Source of the DNA: Arenicola marina
Taxonomy: Eukaryota > Annelida > Polychaeta > Arenicolidae
Length of the DNA stretch: 64,000 nt
Assembly (NCBI GenBank): GCA_964019135.1
Contig: OZ025248.1
Location: forward strand, 40,231,670 to 40,295,669
Reading direction: 5' to 3'
The notes under the pieces are model-generated. The model had not been told where the DNA came from. It ran no database searches and saw only the letters and a program-made list of their open reading frames with translations. This document shows, in pieces, positions 37,805 through 47,945 of this stretch (positions are counted from its first letter, which is position 1; each line of letters opens with the position of its first letter). The translations under genes and the position numbers were made by a program.

Positions 37805-37972
37805 GGGGCCCCCTTAGGTCAGTGGGTAAACCCGGCAGATCAGCAGGTCATGGGTTCGCGCCCTGAGACCTGTATCTGGGGCATGTTTGACCCCACCCCA
37901 GTTTGTTGTCCCGGCAGGGTTATTTAGTGCAGTTTAGCCTTCATGTGCAAAAAAGTGGCCTGAAATAACATT
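37805..37972 (+). mobile_element. tRNA-derived SINE, copy C
   Basis: Shares with copy A the order of blocks: head TTAGGTCAGTGGGTAAACCC, GCAGATCAGCAGGTCA (copy A has GCAGATCAATAGGTCC), B-box-like GGGTTCGCGCC at 37852-37862, then ATCTGGGGCATGTTT, CAGTTTAGCCTTCATGTGC and AAAAGTGGCCTGAAATAACA. The similarity extends past the tRNA part into the body and tail, which establishes a dispersed family rather than separate tRNA relics. No clear target-site duplication was found. Confidence 0.75.
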
Positions 37973-38273
37973 TCAAATGTTCTCCTTTTCGGGTAAACAG
38001 AAAGCCGGGTTTTATTACTTCCCCTTCCATCCCTAAGGGTGTTCCATTACTTCCTGACACAGTTTTCCTCTTATCTTTGATTTGATGTCAGTTGTTACCA
38101 GGTGCCTTGTACACTGGGTATCGTACAGTTCACTAATTATCAATCAGCACTCTCAAGTCTTGCCATAACAAGATTAGTCAGTCATTCTAAGTGCATTACA
38201 TTATGGCCTAACGGCAATAAGTCTAGAGTTTAGATAAACGTGCACAGTATGTACCACAGAGGAGGTCATAATC

Positions 38274-40005
38274 TGCAGTGCCATGGGACGAGATGTCATA
38301 CCGATCTGGTGTACCATGAGTTGAGATGTCATACCGATCTGGTGTACCATGAGACGAGATGTCATACCGATCTGGTGTAACATGAGACGCGATGTCATAC
38401 TCATCTGATGTACAATGTGTTAGATGTCATACCGATCTTGTGTAACATGAGACGAGTTGTCGAACGAGTTGAGATAGGATATCATACCGATCTGGTGCGC
38501 CTAGAGACAGGATATCATACCGATCTGGTGCGCCTAGAGACAGGATATCATACCGATCTGGTGCGCCTAGAGACAGGATATCATACCGATCTGGCGTGCC
38601 TAGAGACAGGATATCATACCGATCTGGTGTGCCTAGAGACAGGATATCATACCGATCTGGTGTGCCTAGAGACAGGATATCATACCGATCTGGTGTATCA
38701 TGAGACAGGATATCATGCCGATCTGGTGTGCCTAGAGACAGGATATCATACCGATCTGGTGTGCCTAGAGACAAGATATCATACCGATCTGGTGTATCAT
38801 GAGACAGGATATCATGCCGATCTGGTGCGCCTAGAGACAGGATATCATACCGATCTGGTGTATCATGAGACGAGATGTCATACCGATCTGGTGTAACATG
38901 AGACGCGATGTCATACTCATCTGATGTACAATGTGTTAGATGTCATACCGATCTTGTGTAACATGAGACGAGTTGTCGTACGAGTTGAGATAGGATATCA
39001 TACCGATCTGGTGCGCCTAGAGACAGGATATCATACCGATCTGGTGCCCCTAGAGACAGGATATCATACAGATCTGGTGTGCCTAGAGACAAGATATCAT
39101 ACCGATCTGGTGTATCATGAGACAGGATATCATACCGATCTGGTGTGCCTAGAGACAGGATATCATACCGATCTGGTGCGCCTAGAGACAGGATATCATA
39201 CCGATCTGGTGTATCATGAGACAGGATATCATACCGATCTGGTGTGCCTAGAGACAGGATATCATACCGATCTGGTGTGCCTAGAGACAGGATATCATAC
39301 CGATCTGGTGTGCCTAGAGACAAGATATCATGCCGATCTGGTGTATCATGAGACAGGATATCATTCCGATCTGGTGTGCCTAGCGACAGGATATCATACC
39401 GATCTGGTGTATCATGAGACAGGATATCATTCCGATCTGGTGTGCCTAGCGACAGGATATCATACCGATCTGGTGTATCATGAGACAGGATATCATGCCG
39501 ATCTGGTGTGCCTAGAGACAGGATATCATACCGATCTGGTGTATCATGAGACAGGATATCATGCCGATCTGGTGTGCCTAGAGACAGGATATCATACCGA
39601 TCTGGTGTATCATGAGACAGGATATCATGCCGATCTGGTGTATCATGAGACAGGATATCATTCCGATCTGGTGTGCCTAGCGACAGGATATCATACCGAT
39701 CTGGTGTATCATGAGACAGGATATCATGCCGAGCTGGTGTGCCTAGAGACAGGATATCATGCCGATCTGGTGTATCATGAGACAGGATATCATGCCGATC
39801 TGGTGTGCCTAGAGACAGGATATCATACCGATCTGCTGTGCCTAGAGACAAGATATCATACCGATCTGGTGTATCATGAGACAGGATATCATGCCGATCT
39901 GGTGTGCCTAGAGACAGGATATCATACCGATCTGGTGTGCCTAGAGACAGGATATCATACCGATCTGGTGTGCCTAGAGACAGGATATCATACCGATCTG
40001 AATGA
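38274..40005 (+). repeat. 33-bp minisatellite, about 52 copies, with a 516-bp duplication
   Basis: Unit contains GATATCATACCGATCTGGTG and either TGCCTAGAGACAG or TATCATGAGACAG. A degenerate non-unit block (about 38385-38490) is repeated at 38901-39006, 516 bp downstream, so a whole segment was duplicated before further expansion. Frames of 162 and 365 codons (+) and 356 codons (-) are open across it. Copy-to-copy changes (CGCC/TGCC, ATACC/ATGCC) alter the encoded residues in both strands' frames, so there is no sign of protein-level selection. Confidence 0.96.
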
Positions 40006-41556
40006 GATGTCACTGACCTGATGGACCATGAGACCTGATTTCATGCTCATCTGGAGCGCTATTGAGCGTGAAGTGAAGCGCAATATACCATCAGGCATGG
40101 CAAGTGATAAAGGATAGACTTCGAGCTGAAAGATAGCAAAACTGGTGATGTTCAACAATAATAAGGGAAATTGTAGATGAACATGGCACTTCTTTTGCCC
40201 AATCCCTGGCCCCGGCAGGCCTGGGCGCCACATGTAAAATAATACTAGTACATATGGTGCAGGTTTTCTTTTAGATCTCGACTCGTTCCACAACACTAAG
40301 TACAGCTGCCCTTCTCGCCGCCCAACGTATTTGGGATCGAGGCGAGATACCGGTAGTGTCAGTGTCATGTTGCCTTTCTGATCGTGAAGATAGGATTTCC
40401 AGTATTAAGGTCATGCCCATTATTACCATCACCGGATAAGGGAATCATAACCGAGGATTGAGGAATTAATCCTGATTGCACCCGGATTGACAGGCTTTAC
40501 ACCAGTCAGGTTTTATCTGTTATGGCAACTGTCAACTGCTTACAGGTGACGGGTCCATCAGCTGTCTATTATCTTCTCGCTGTCATACAAATTACTTAGG
40601 ACGGGAAAAATAAAAACAACACTGCACCTATTAGCATGTTAATGGCCGAATCAAGCCACTGGCGCGTCCATCCATCGCTTTCGTTCAGTGCACCGTGTGG
40701 TTAGTGACTTAAGGCAGGACGCCGAGAAATGGTTTAAAACAAACCGCAGCACAGACCTCCCATGAGGGACATTCCTCCGCCGGGAAAAAAGTCCCGGCAC
40801 CTCGATATGTCTGGGGAACGTATCACTTCCCAAGTAAGTAATAACTCACCGCTATTTTAGGTTGGGAATATTTTACACTTAGGGCTAGCATCAATAAAAG
40901 ACATTTTTAAGCTTGGCAAGTAACCGGATAGAAGTTGCAGGAATATTACTCTTGGGTACATCATGACTAGAGAAGCAGCGTCGATTGTTAATTGTCCTCA
41001 CTTTAAATGTATCTCCCAGAAGAAAAATGGAGATGATATGCTGTCAATCAGCCGAACAATAGGTGTACCTCGACAGATGTGAGGTCTATCAGTAGCAAAT
41101 GAACCTCGTCAGATAATTTACATTTTTGTTATGCTGTCATGCTTTTAACATTTGTGTTTTGTCATTCAGACCTAGATACATTAGCTGCCGTGGCCAGTGT
41201 CCTAACAATAACATCAATGTATTCTTTGTGAGGCAATCGCATATTTTAAATAATCTGTCAAAGAGGATGGAAATTATGAACTTCTTCTAGTCTTTATGGC
41301 AATAAATACGTAAAGAAAAAGGGTCATATTAGTGGCAGATAAAAACGTTGCTTTTAACATAGGTATGGAGATGACAAATCACACACTTTTCAAAATAAGG
41401 TTGAACGATGTAGCAAATAATTTGTAAAGGCGTATTTTGAAAGGTAGAAGCTGTTTGACCTTCACCGTAATGCACGGAACATTTTATTGATATTTAATTA
41501 GGATTTAAAAATGGCGTAGATGAATCTTTGCTAAAATTATCCTAAAAGTTAACATT
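40006..41556. other. Intergenic DNA upstream of the retroelement
   Basis: No recognised gene. A tRNA-A-box-like word GTGTGGTTAGTGACTTAAGG near 40694 lacks a B box. AT-rich from 40860 on. Confidence 0.5.
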
Positions 41557-41561
41557 ATGCC

Positions 41562-41835
41562 TGTTGTAGCCTGGCCCGGATACGTGTCAATGAGACGAGC
41601 GAGATATCAGGTAGATTCCATTGAGGTTTTATTTCACCTTGTTACATTCGTACATCACGACTGCCAAGTACCGATGTTAAGAGACGACTGGCAAGTGACG
41701 ACTGCCCGTCGCACACAGTGACCGCGAGTGTACAGTTCCGAAAATAGGCCACTGCTCAAACTACTACTCATAGCACGGTGCTCATTGTGGTTCTACCTAA
41801 TGGTTAACACTGGATCGGGATCCAAATCTATGACA
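41562..41835 (-). repeat. 3' LTR of the Gypsy element
   Basis: 274 bp, same sequence as 46178-46451 by visual comparison. In element orientation it follows the polypurine tract and should supply the RNA 3' end. Confidence 0.97.
41628..41633 (-). terminator. Polyadenylation signal AATAAA in the 3' LTR
   Basis: AATAAA on the minus strand, about 200 bp into the LTR. It is the likely cleavage/polyadenylation signal for the genomic RNA. Confidence 0.55.
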
Positions 41836-41846
41836 TCCCCCTTCTT
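41836..41846 (-). other. Polypurine tract
   Basis: AAGAAGGGGGA on the minus strand, directly before the 3' LTR. This is the RNase H-resistant primer for plus-strand DNA synthesis. Confidence 0.9.
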
Positions 41847-42029
41847 GTAAAAAAAAAAGTTATACACTTTAGTCAACAGCTTTGAAGTTAACTAGCATTA
41901 ATGCAGGACTCGGAGTATGACACAAATTAAGCGGTATGAGTCTGTGTTCGATGATATATCCTGTCAATAATGGCAAACTATATATATATATCCAATATTC
42001 AAAATAATATCAACATTAGAGTCAATGAG
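41847..42029 (-). other. Retroelement 3' untranslated segment
   Basis: AT-rich DNA between the end of Pol and the polypurine tract, including a TATATATA run. No envelope or other frame. Confidence 0.7.
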
Positions 42030-42611
42030 TCACTTGGATATATTATGTCCATAACGGTTGGTTGGGCGCACAACTCGACCAGAGCGAGTTTGGTAGGTCG
42101 GTGTCTCCGTACTGTCAGACGTCTCAGGTAGCTTGAACGTGACAGTCTTCCTGGGGCTGACTGGTGGTGTCTCTGTTGTTGACGATGTAGATGGGATGTC
42201 GGTGACTGACGTAGGTTTCAACGCTTGTTCTGCAGCTTGTAGTGGTAAGGCGTCGTCTGTGTTGGGAATATCCATAAGGTGACGACGGTTGCGACGATAT
42301 CGACCTCCGTTGGGGGTCTCAACGACGTACGATCTGGGTTCGTCGGAGTTTCCAACGACACGTGCTGGGACCCAGCCTCCGGATGGGTCCTGCAGACGGA
42401 CTTTCTGACCAGAAAGAAGGGTTGTCAAGGGTTGCGCATGTTCATCATATTTCGCTTTCTGAACTGCTTGGCGTTGAACCATGCGAAACGAAGCGCGGAT
42501 CCTCACGGGCAAGTTGGTTCGGATTCGCCGTCCCAGTAGGAGTTCCGCTGGGGATGGTATGGTGTCGTCGACTGGTGTTGAACGTAGACACAGCAAACCT
42601 AGGTATGGATC
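42030..42611 (-). CDS. Integrase C-terminal region, out of frame with Gag-Pol
   Basis: This minus-strand frame has its first in-frame start-like codon (TTG) at 42596, but similarity-type reading begins at the lesion near 42612. It contains SPAELLLGRR, typical of the segment after the integrase core in Gypsy elements, then a basic SH3-like stretch (SGQKVRLQDP through RRNRRHLM, residues about 62-109 counted from 42596). A Ser/Thr/Pro-rich tail follows, ending at 42030. It has no ATG of its own near its start, so it is best read as the displaced end of Pol rather than a separate gene. One missing base near 42612-42616 explains the break. No slippery heptamer suggests programmed shifting. Confidence 0.9.
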   Translation of the reverse strand, partial: DPYLGLLCLRSTPVDDTIPSPAELLLGRRIRTNLPVRIRASFRMVQRQAVQKAKYDEHAQPLTTLLSGQKVRLQDPSGGWVPARVVGNSDEPRSYVVETPNGGRYRRNRRHLMDIPNTDDALPLQAAEQALKPTSVTDIPSTSSTTETPPVSPRKTVTFKLPETSDSTETPTYQTRSGRVVRPTNRYGHNISK

Positions 42612-45600
42612 ATCTCGAGATCTATATATAAGGAACGTTTAACTGAGCGAACAGCTCGTTCCGCCATTCCGTTTGACTGCGCATACCCGGGTGAGCTAGT
42701 AACGTGGTCAATCATCCATTCTTTTGCGAATTGTTCATATGGTGCACCAGCGAACTGTGGTCCATTATCTGAGATTATCTTCTCGGGGACCCCATGTTCA
42801 GAGAAGATCTGTTTCGAGAGCTTGACTATTTGACTGCTTGTGGCGGATCCCGAAATTCTGCGTACAAAAGGAAACTTGCTGAAATAGTCCACTATCAGTA
42901 AATATTCAGATCCATTCCAGTGGAACAAATCTGTACCGACGACCTGCCATGGACGGGTAGGGATTTCATGTGACAAGAGGGGTTCCCTTTTTTGTCGTGG
43001 CTGGAGTTCTTGGCACACTCCACACCTGGACACAACGTTCACAATGTCCTTATTGATGCAAGGCCAATAAACACAAGTCTTTGCTCGTAGCTTGGTTTTC
43101 GTCTCGCCCAAGTGTCCTTCGTGTAATCGTCGAAGAACATCGGATCGTAGGGATTCTGGTATCACAACTCTGTCCCCCATCATCACCATGCCATCCTCGA
43201 TGCTCAGCTGGTCTCGTATTGACCAGTATGGTCGCAATGAGGACGATAATTCTTTCATCCGTTCCGGCCATCCAGCAATGATGATGTCACATAACCCACA
43301 TAGGATGTGATCCTTGGCGGTTTCGCGCTGAAGTTCCTCGATCTTGTTATGACTGAACTGGACCAAGTCGACACGTATGTCCAGTTGGATCTGATGACGG
43401 TCTACCCCGGGAAGACGTGCTAAGGCATCAGGTAAAATCATTTCGTTACCAGGGCGGTATGACAGTGTGAGGTTGTATCCCTGTAGTCGTAACAACATTC
43501 GTTGCAGTCTCGGAGGAGCTGCTGTGAGATTCTTCACGTGTATCATACTGAGTGGACGATGGTCGCTCTCCACCGTGAAATCCATGCCATACAAGAATGT
43601 ATGAAAACGCTCACACGCGTACACAACGGCCAAAAGTTCCCGCTCGATATTGGCATATCGCTTTTCGGCTTCTGTCAAAGCCTTTGATGCGTAAATGACG
43701 GGTCGGCCCTCTTGCAGTAGCACTGCGGCGCGTCCCTGCTGGCTCGCATCCACTTGAACAACGATGCGTTTCGAGGGGTCGAAATATCGCAGTGTTGTGT
43801 CGTCTACTATGCTCTGTTTTAGGCTTGCGAAATCTGCATCGTGGCTCGGAGTCCAGTTGAAATCGATGTTTTTCTTCAGGAGTTCTCTCAGGTTAGCTGA
43901 TCGCTGAGAATGATGGGGTATGTATGGGCTGAGATAGTTCACAAGTCCCATAAAATGCTGTAACTCCTTAGCGCTACTTGGAGCTGGAAGGTCATGGATG
44001 GCCTTCACCTTGGCTGGATCCGGATGAGCTCCATTGCAGTCGTAGATTGTGCCGAAGAACTTAATCTGCGGAACACCAATGATGCATTTGGTGCTATTGA
44101 ACACCAACCCTTCGCGACGTGCTATATCCATCAGATTCAATAGGTTCTGTTGGTGGTCAGCCTCATCTCTGCCGTAAACGATGACATCATCCGCGATGCT
44201 TACTGTACCACGACACTGTTCCAATATCATGTCCATACGTTGTTGGAACACATCCTGTGACATGATTAGTCCAAAAGGCATTCGGGTGAAACAGTATCTC
44301 CCGAAGGGGGAGTTGAACGTGGTCAAGAGTTGGCTTTCTTCATCAAGTTTGACACTCCAGTATCCATTCTTTGCGTCCAACTTGGAAAAAACCGTTGCTC
44401 CATTTAGTTCGTGTATAATCTCTTCCACTGTCGGCGTCTTATGATGTGTGCGCATAATCGCCTTATTGAGATCTTTTGGATCCAAACAGATTCTGATCTG
44501 GCCTGATTCTTTCCTTGGAAATGTTATACTGGAAACCCACGGAGTCGGCTGAACAACTTTGCGAATGACACCCAATGTCTCCATTTCTGTCAGCTCCTTC
44601 TCTATCTCGTCCTTCAACTTGATGGGGCACTTCCTCACAGCATGTACGACTGGTGGTACATGTGGATTTGTTGTGATATGATAAGCTTCTTTGAATTCTC
44701 CAATGGTGTCGAACTGATCAGGATAGATTGCTTTCAAGTCCTCGATCGTGGATATCTTCTTTTGGTTTGCTTCCATTTCCAGCGCACAGTGAAGTGTTAA
44801 CATGCGAAGATCTCGACAGCTAGGTAATCCTAAGATGGCTGGACCGTGAGCTTCGGCGACATGGAACACACAGTCGTTCCAAACGGTGTCCTGAAATTGA
44901 CATTTCATCGTGATGGTTCCATAGTCCTTGATCACGGTGCCGTTATATGCTGTAAGCTGTGTCTTCCGGCTTTGATCAGTCATGTCTGGCAAGGGAAATC
45001 CTTCTCCGTCGAGCCATTTTGGAAACATCCGTCGAAATAGACGTAGGGGCAGCACGTTGCCTTGTGCGCCCGTGTCAACCTTGACACGAAGATCCGAAGG
45101 TAAAGTAGGACGATCCGGAAGCTGGATGTTGATTCTGGTGAAAACTTCATCCCTTGAATCCGTTCGATCAACTGCGCTAATGTTGACATTGACAGTGTCG
45201 AAAGACCAATTTTCGAAGGCATCTTCGACAGATCTGGTGTTCGATGCATCTACGGAATTTACATCTGTCTTATTTCTCGACCATGATGTTGCACGACGTC
45301 GTCTTCTGTCGACTGGACTGTCGACTTGTGTACGACCGCGACTATTACCCCGCTTCTTCGCGCGACAAACATTCTGCCAATGTCCTTTTCTGTTGCACCA
45401 ATGGCAGATGGCATTCCGTGCTGGACATGATTCTTTGGCATGATATTCACGCCCACAAAATGTACAATCCACACTTTTCCTTTTGACGGTATGAACGTCA
45501 GCGTCGTATGTCTGGCCTTGTACACTGTTGAACTGTGTCATATGCTTCATACTGGCCTCATGATTTCGACCAGTGGTGATTGCTGCATCTAATGTCAATG

Positions 45601-46057
45601 TCTTGTCTTTTCCAAGAAGTTCTTTCTGGATCTCCGGATATCGTATTCCTGCAATTATCTGCTCTATGATCCGGTCTTCAATTTCAGCAGCATCTCGAAA
45701 TTCTGCTTTCGCTGCCTGTAGTCTGCAGCGGGTGACGAAATCGTCGACACTCTCATTGGTGTGTTGCCTATACCGTTGTAGGCACAGACGGGCGAGTCGG
45801 AAATTGGACTTTGGTTCGATGTGCTGTTCAAATTTTCGCCAGATTGTATCTGCACTCGTGCGTTCATCAGCGGTTAGTGATGTCCAGGAGTTGAAAATGC
45901 GCAGACCTTCTTCACCGACAGCCAGTAGGATATGATCCACCTGTTCGTCAGCCGTCACTTTCTTGACCCGAAAGAATAACTGGGAGCGTTGCTTGAAGAT
46001 CTGGAAAGCACCGATCAAGTCTGTCGCAGACCAGTCCATATGCGGCGCTCCGTTCAT
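42599..46057 (-). CDS. Gag-Pol polyprotein (Gag, protease, RT, RNase H, integrase core)
   Basis: 1152 residues, beginning at the first Met about 108 bp after the primer binding site. Residues 1-195 are Gag-like. Two CCHC zinc knuckles lie at about 198-231 (CX2CX4HX4C, twice). The aspartic protease motif DTG is at 328-330. Reverse transcriptase spans about 450-680, with D561 in the first catalytic motif and IADD at 621-624 in place of the usual YxDD. RNase H follows, with D770, E805 and D832. Integrase has the HHCC zinc domain (H979, H982, C1012, C1015) and a complete DD35E core (D1043, D1097, E1133). The frame ends in TAG at 42599-42601, right after the core, because of a one-base shift. All catalytic residues are present. 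The integrase C-terminal domain is in another frame. Smaller frames on the plus strand here are shadows. Confidence 0.97.
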   Translation of the reverse strand: MNGAPHMDWSATDLIGAFQIFKQRSQLFFRVKKVTADEQVDHILLAVGEEGLRIFNSWTSLTADERTSADTIWRKFEQHIEPKSNFRLARLCLQRYRQHTNESVDDFVTRCRLQAAKAEFRDAAEIEDRIIEQIIAGIRYPEIQKELLGKDKTLTLDAAITTGRNHEASMKHMTQFNSVQGQTYDADVHTVKRKSVDCTFCGREYHAKESCPARNAICHWCNRKGHWQNVCRAKKRGNSRGRTQVDSPVDRRRRRATSWSRNKTDVNSVDASNTRSVEDAFENWSFDTVNVNISAVDRTDSRDEVFTRINIQLPDRPTLPSDLRVKVDTGAQGNVLPLRLFRRMFPKWLDGEGFPLPDMTDQSRKTQLTAYNGTVIKDYGTITMKCQFQDTVWNDCVFHVAEAHGPAILGLPSCRDLRMLTLHCALEMEANQKKISTIEDLKAIYPDQFDTIGEFKEAYHITTNPHVPPVVHAVRKCPIKLKDEIEKELTEMETLGVIRKVVQPTPWVSSITFPRKESGQIRICLDPKDLNKAIMRTHHKTPTVEEIIHELNGATVFSKLDAKNGYWSVKLDEESQLLTTFNSPFGRYCFTRMPFGLIMSQDVFQQRMDMILEQCRGTVSIADDVIVYGRDEADHQQNLLNLMDIARREGLVFNSTKCIIGVPQIKFFGTIYDCNGAHPDPAKVKAIHDLPAPSSAKELQHFMGLVNYLSPYIPHHSQRSANLRELLKKNIDFNWTPSHDADFASLKQSIVDDTTLRYFDPSKRIVVQVDASQQGRAAVLLQEGRPVIYASKALTEAEKRYANIERELLAVVYACERFHTFLYGMDFTVESDHRPLSMIHVKNLTAAPPRLQRMLLRLQGYNLTLSYRPGNEMILPDALARLPGVDRHQIQLDIRVDLVQFSHNKIEELQRETAKDHILCGLCDIIIAGWPERMKELSSSLRPYWSIRDQLSIEDGMVMMGDRVVIPESLRSDVLRRLHEGHLGETKTKLRAKTCVYWPCINKDIVNVVSRCGVCQELQPRQKREPLLSHEIPTRPWQVVGTDLFHWNGSEYLLIVDYFSKFPFVRRISGSATSSQIVKLSKQIFSEHGVPEKIISDNGPQFAGAPYEQFAKEWMIDHVTSSPGYAQSNGMAERAVRSVKRSLYIDLEMIHT

Positions 46058-46164
46058 GGCGATTAGCAGTTTAGGCAGGCGGTAAGTTGTATGATTGTTT
46101 CACACATTCACCTTTGCAAGCACTAACGAATTGTCCATTTGCTACATATTATGCGGTCCGCTTT

Positions 46165-46177
46165 ACCGCTGCCACCA
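46165..46177 (-). other. Primer binding site, tRNA-Leu type
   Basis: On the minus strand the 13 bases TGGTGGCAGCGGT start directly after the 5' LTR with no gap. They are complementary to the CCA end of metazoan tRNA-Leu (AAG/TAG isoacceptors end ACCGCTGCCA plus CCA, from memory). Minus-strand DNA synthesis would be primed here. Confidence 0.85.
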
Positions 46178-46451
46178 TGTTGTAGCCTGGCCCGGATACG
46201 TGTCAATGAGACGAGCGAGATATCAGGTAGATTCCATTGAGGTTTTATTTCACCTTGTTACATTCGTACATCACGACTGCCAAGTACCGATGTTAAGAGA
46301 CGACTGGCAAGTGACGACTGCCCGTCGCACACAGTGACCGCGAGTGTACAGTTCCGAAAATAGGCCACTGCTCAAACTACTACTCATAGCACGGTGCTCA
46401 TTGTGGTTCTACCTAATGGTTAACACTGGATCGGGATCCAAATCTATGACA
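46178..46451 (-). repeat. 5' LTR of the Gypsy element
   Basis: 274 bp, bounded TG...CA on either strand. It carries the upstream promoter role for the minus-strand element. An AATAAA signal (minus strand, 46244-46249) is also present, as in the other LTR. I saw no canonical TATA box. Directly followed, in element orientation, by the primer binding site. Confidence 0.97.
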
Positions 46452-46456
46452 ATGCC

Positions 46457-47785
46457 AAGACACAAGATATAATGCTGCTAACCTATTGATAAAGTTAGGG
46501 CAGCTTGATCGGGGCGTAAAAACTGAAACGTAATTTGGAACTTGCGCAGTTTAGTCGGTTGAGATGCGGTGTAAATTAGCACAATTTCGTTCTCGCAATT
46601 GCTCGTACGGTCGAGTTTGCCAACTGGAGGGGAACACCCGCTGGAGGCGCAGGAGATGTTTCATTAGCGCTTGGAATCTGAAGGATGTCATTTCGAGGTC
46701 TGTCGTTACGCAGTGTGAAGGTCATGGCGGCAGCCGCCAGGCGTATCAAGTCCCTGCATTACACTTGTCTCGGCGGGTGGAAGACGAGGTCGGACTATCC
46801 ACTATCCGTGGGTTCCCGTTGCATTACCTAATAATACTGAGATTACGCATCCGTTGGGGTTCTGTCGGCCCCATTATCGTCGGCGGAGGGAGTAGATGTA
46901 ACATCAACGCCTCACAGACCCTGATCCCATCTGTGACCCCCCCCCCTCCCCCATGCACTACTCGCCCCGCCACACCCACACCCACACCCACCTACACCCC
47001 CCTAGGTCTCTGGTTGCCTGCCCTGTCCATCAACGCACTCACTCCCGGAAGAAGTCATGGCCGCGAATGTTGGCGCTGAAAGACGGGAGCGTCGAAGCGT
47101 ATTCCATAATGCAATTGCTCGAGGTTTCTGTTCCTCCAGCGCGGTGTCTCTCTCCGTCTCTGTCTCGCAGCCTTTCTCTCTCTTTGTGTCTCACCCTCTC
47201 TGTCGCTTTCTCTGTGTCCAATGGCGCGCAGGCTAATGGGTCTACGGACACGTGGTGTTAGGTGACCGTTAGGGGGGCGCCACCCGTGTCTCTTAATGGC
47301 CCGAAGACGCACGTGGGTCATCAAAGAAGGCCTGCAGGCCACGGAGGACGGAGGCCGAGGCAGGCGCGACGGGCCAGTGCCACGCGACTCGCTTTGTCTG
47401 ACGTCTGTGTTGGTTACCGGGGTGACGCGTGGGGGTGGGGTGGAGGTGAGGCACCACGACCCCTGACAACTGACCACTGACAATGGGCCATCAAGGCGGT
47501 ATGACCATTTAGTGACGCTTGCTCAACACATGGGACTCCGGAACGAGCGCTCGGGGCGGGCGGTAAGGGGTGCATGGTGGGGGGGGGGCGAACAGAAATA
47601 GAGAGAGGGAGGTGGGAAACGGATGAGAGGTGGAGAGTGACGAAACCGTGTAAATACCGTCGTGTAAGCAGGTGGCAATGGGGCGTGTGTCTGTAAAGGG
47701 GTAAGAGGGTAAAAGTGATTCCGCGAGATCTTTGAGGGCCTAAGGTCCTTTACAATAATACACCTGAGCCAGCCCTTGCAGGGTT
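46457..47785. other. Intergenic DNA, no gene recognised
   Basis: A 171-codon plus-strand frame (46564-47079) has no recognised domain and ends in Pro/Thr low-complexity sequence, so I do not call it. CT-rich tract at 47140-47215, C-rich DNA at 46938-47000 and G run at 47578-47588. Confidence 0.5.
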
Positions 47786-47945
47786 GTGTGGGATGAGATG
47801 GGATGGGGATGGTCTGGGATGGGTGGGGCTGGGATAGGGTGGGTTTGGGATATAATGGATCCGGGAAGGGTGGGGCTGGGATGGGGTGGGTCTGGGATGG
47901 AGTGGGGTTGGGTGCGGGTGGGGGTGAGACGGGGTGGGGCTGTAG
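47786..47945 (+). repeat. G-rich minisatellite (GGGATGGGGTGGGTCT type)
   Basis: About ten degenerate copies of short GGGATGGGGTGGG and GGGGCTGGGATAGGG words with many GGG runs and G-quadruplex potential. Frames are Gly/Trp repeats. Confidence 0.8.

Larger units (their letters stand above)
41562..46451 (-). mobile_element. Complete Ty3/Gypsy LTR retrotransposon (4890 bp)
   Basis: Full element on the minus strand: 274-bp LTRs at both ends, flanking 5-bp target-site duplications ATGCC (41557-41561 and 46452-46456), primer binding site, Gag-Pol frame and polypurine tract in the expected order. Pol order is protease, reverse transcriptase, RNase H, integrase, which defines Ty3/Gypsy rather than Copia. 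No envelope frame and no chromodomain are seen. The LTRs are indistinguishable by eye, so insertion was recent, because LTRs are identical at integration and then diverge. A one-base frameshift splits the integrase region near 42612-42616. Gag and Pol share one frame here. Confidence 0.97.

Noticed and set aside
38408..40021. Plus-strand frames of 162 and 365 codons and minus-strand frames of 115 and 356 codons
   Set aside because: Product of a 33-bp unit (multiple of three) open on both strands. Copy variation changes residues without sign of constraint.
40680..40720. tRNA-like A box near GTGTGGTTAGTGAC
   Set aside because: No B box or SINE body follows.
41847..42029. Envelope gene or chromodomain in the Gypsy element
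   Set aside because: No frame of suitable length lies between Pol and the polypurine tract, and the Pol C-terminal tail is Ser/Thr/Pro-rich without a chromodomain pattern.
42279..45935. Plus-strand frames of 60-153 codons inside the retroelement
   Set aside because: Shadows of the minus-strand Gag-Pol frame, whose domains are unambiguous.
46564..47079. 171-codon plus-strand frame as a host gene
   Set aside because: No recognisable domain, it ends in low-complexity Pro/Thr sequence, and there is no supporting splice or promoter structure.
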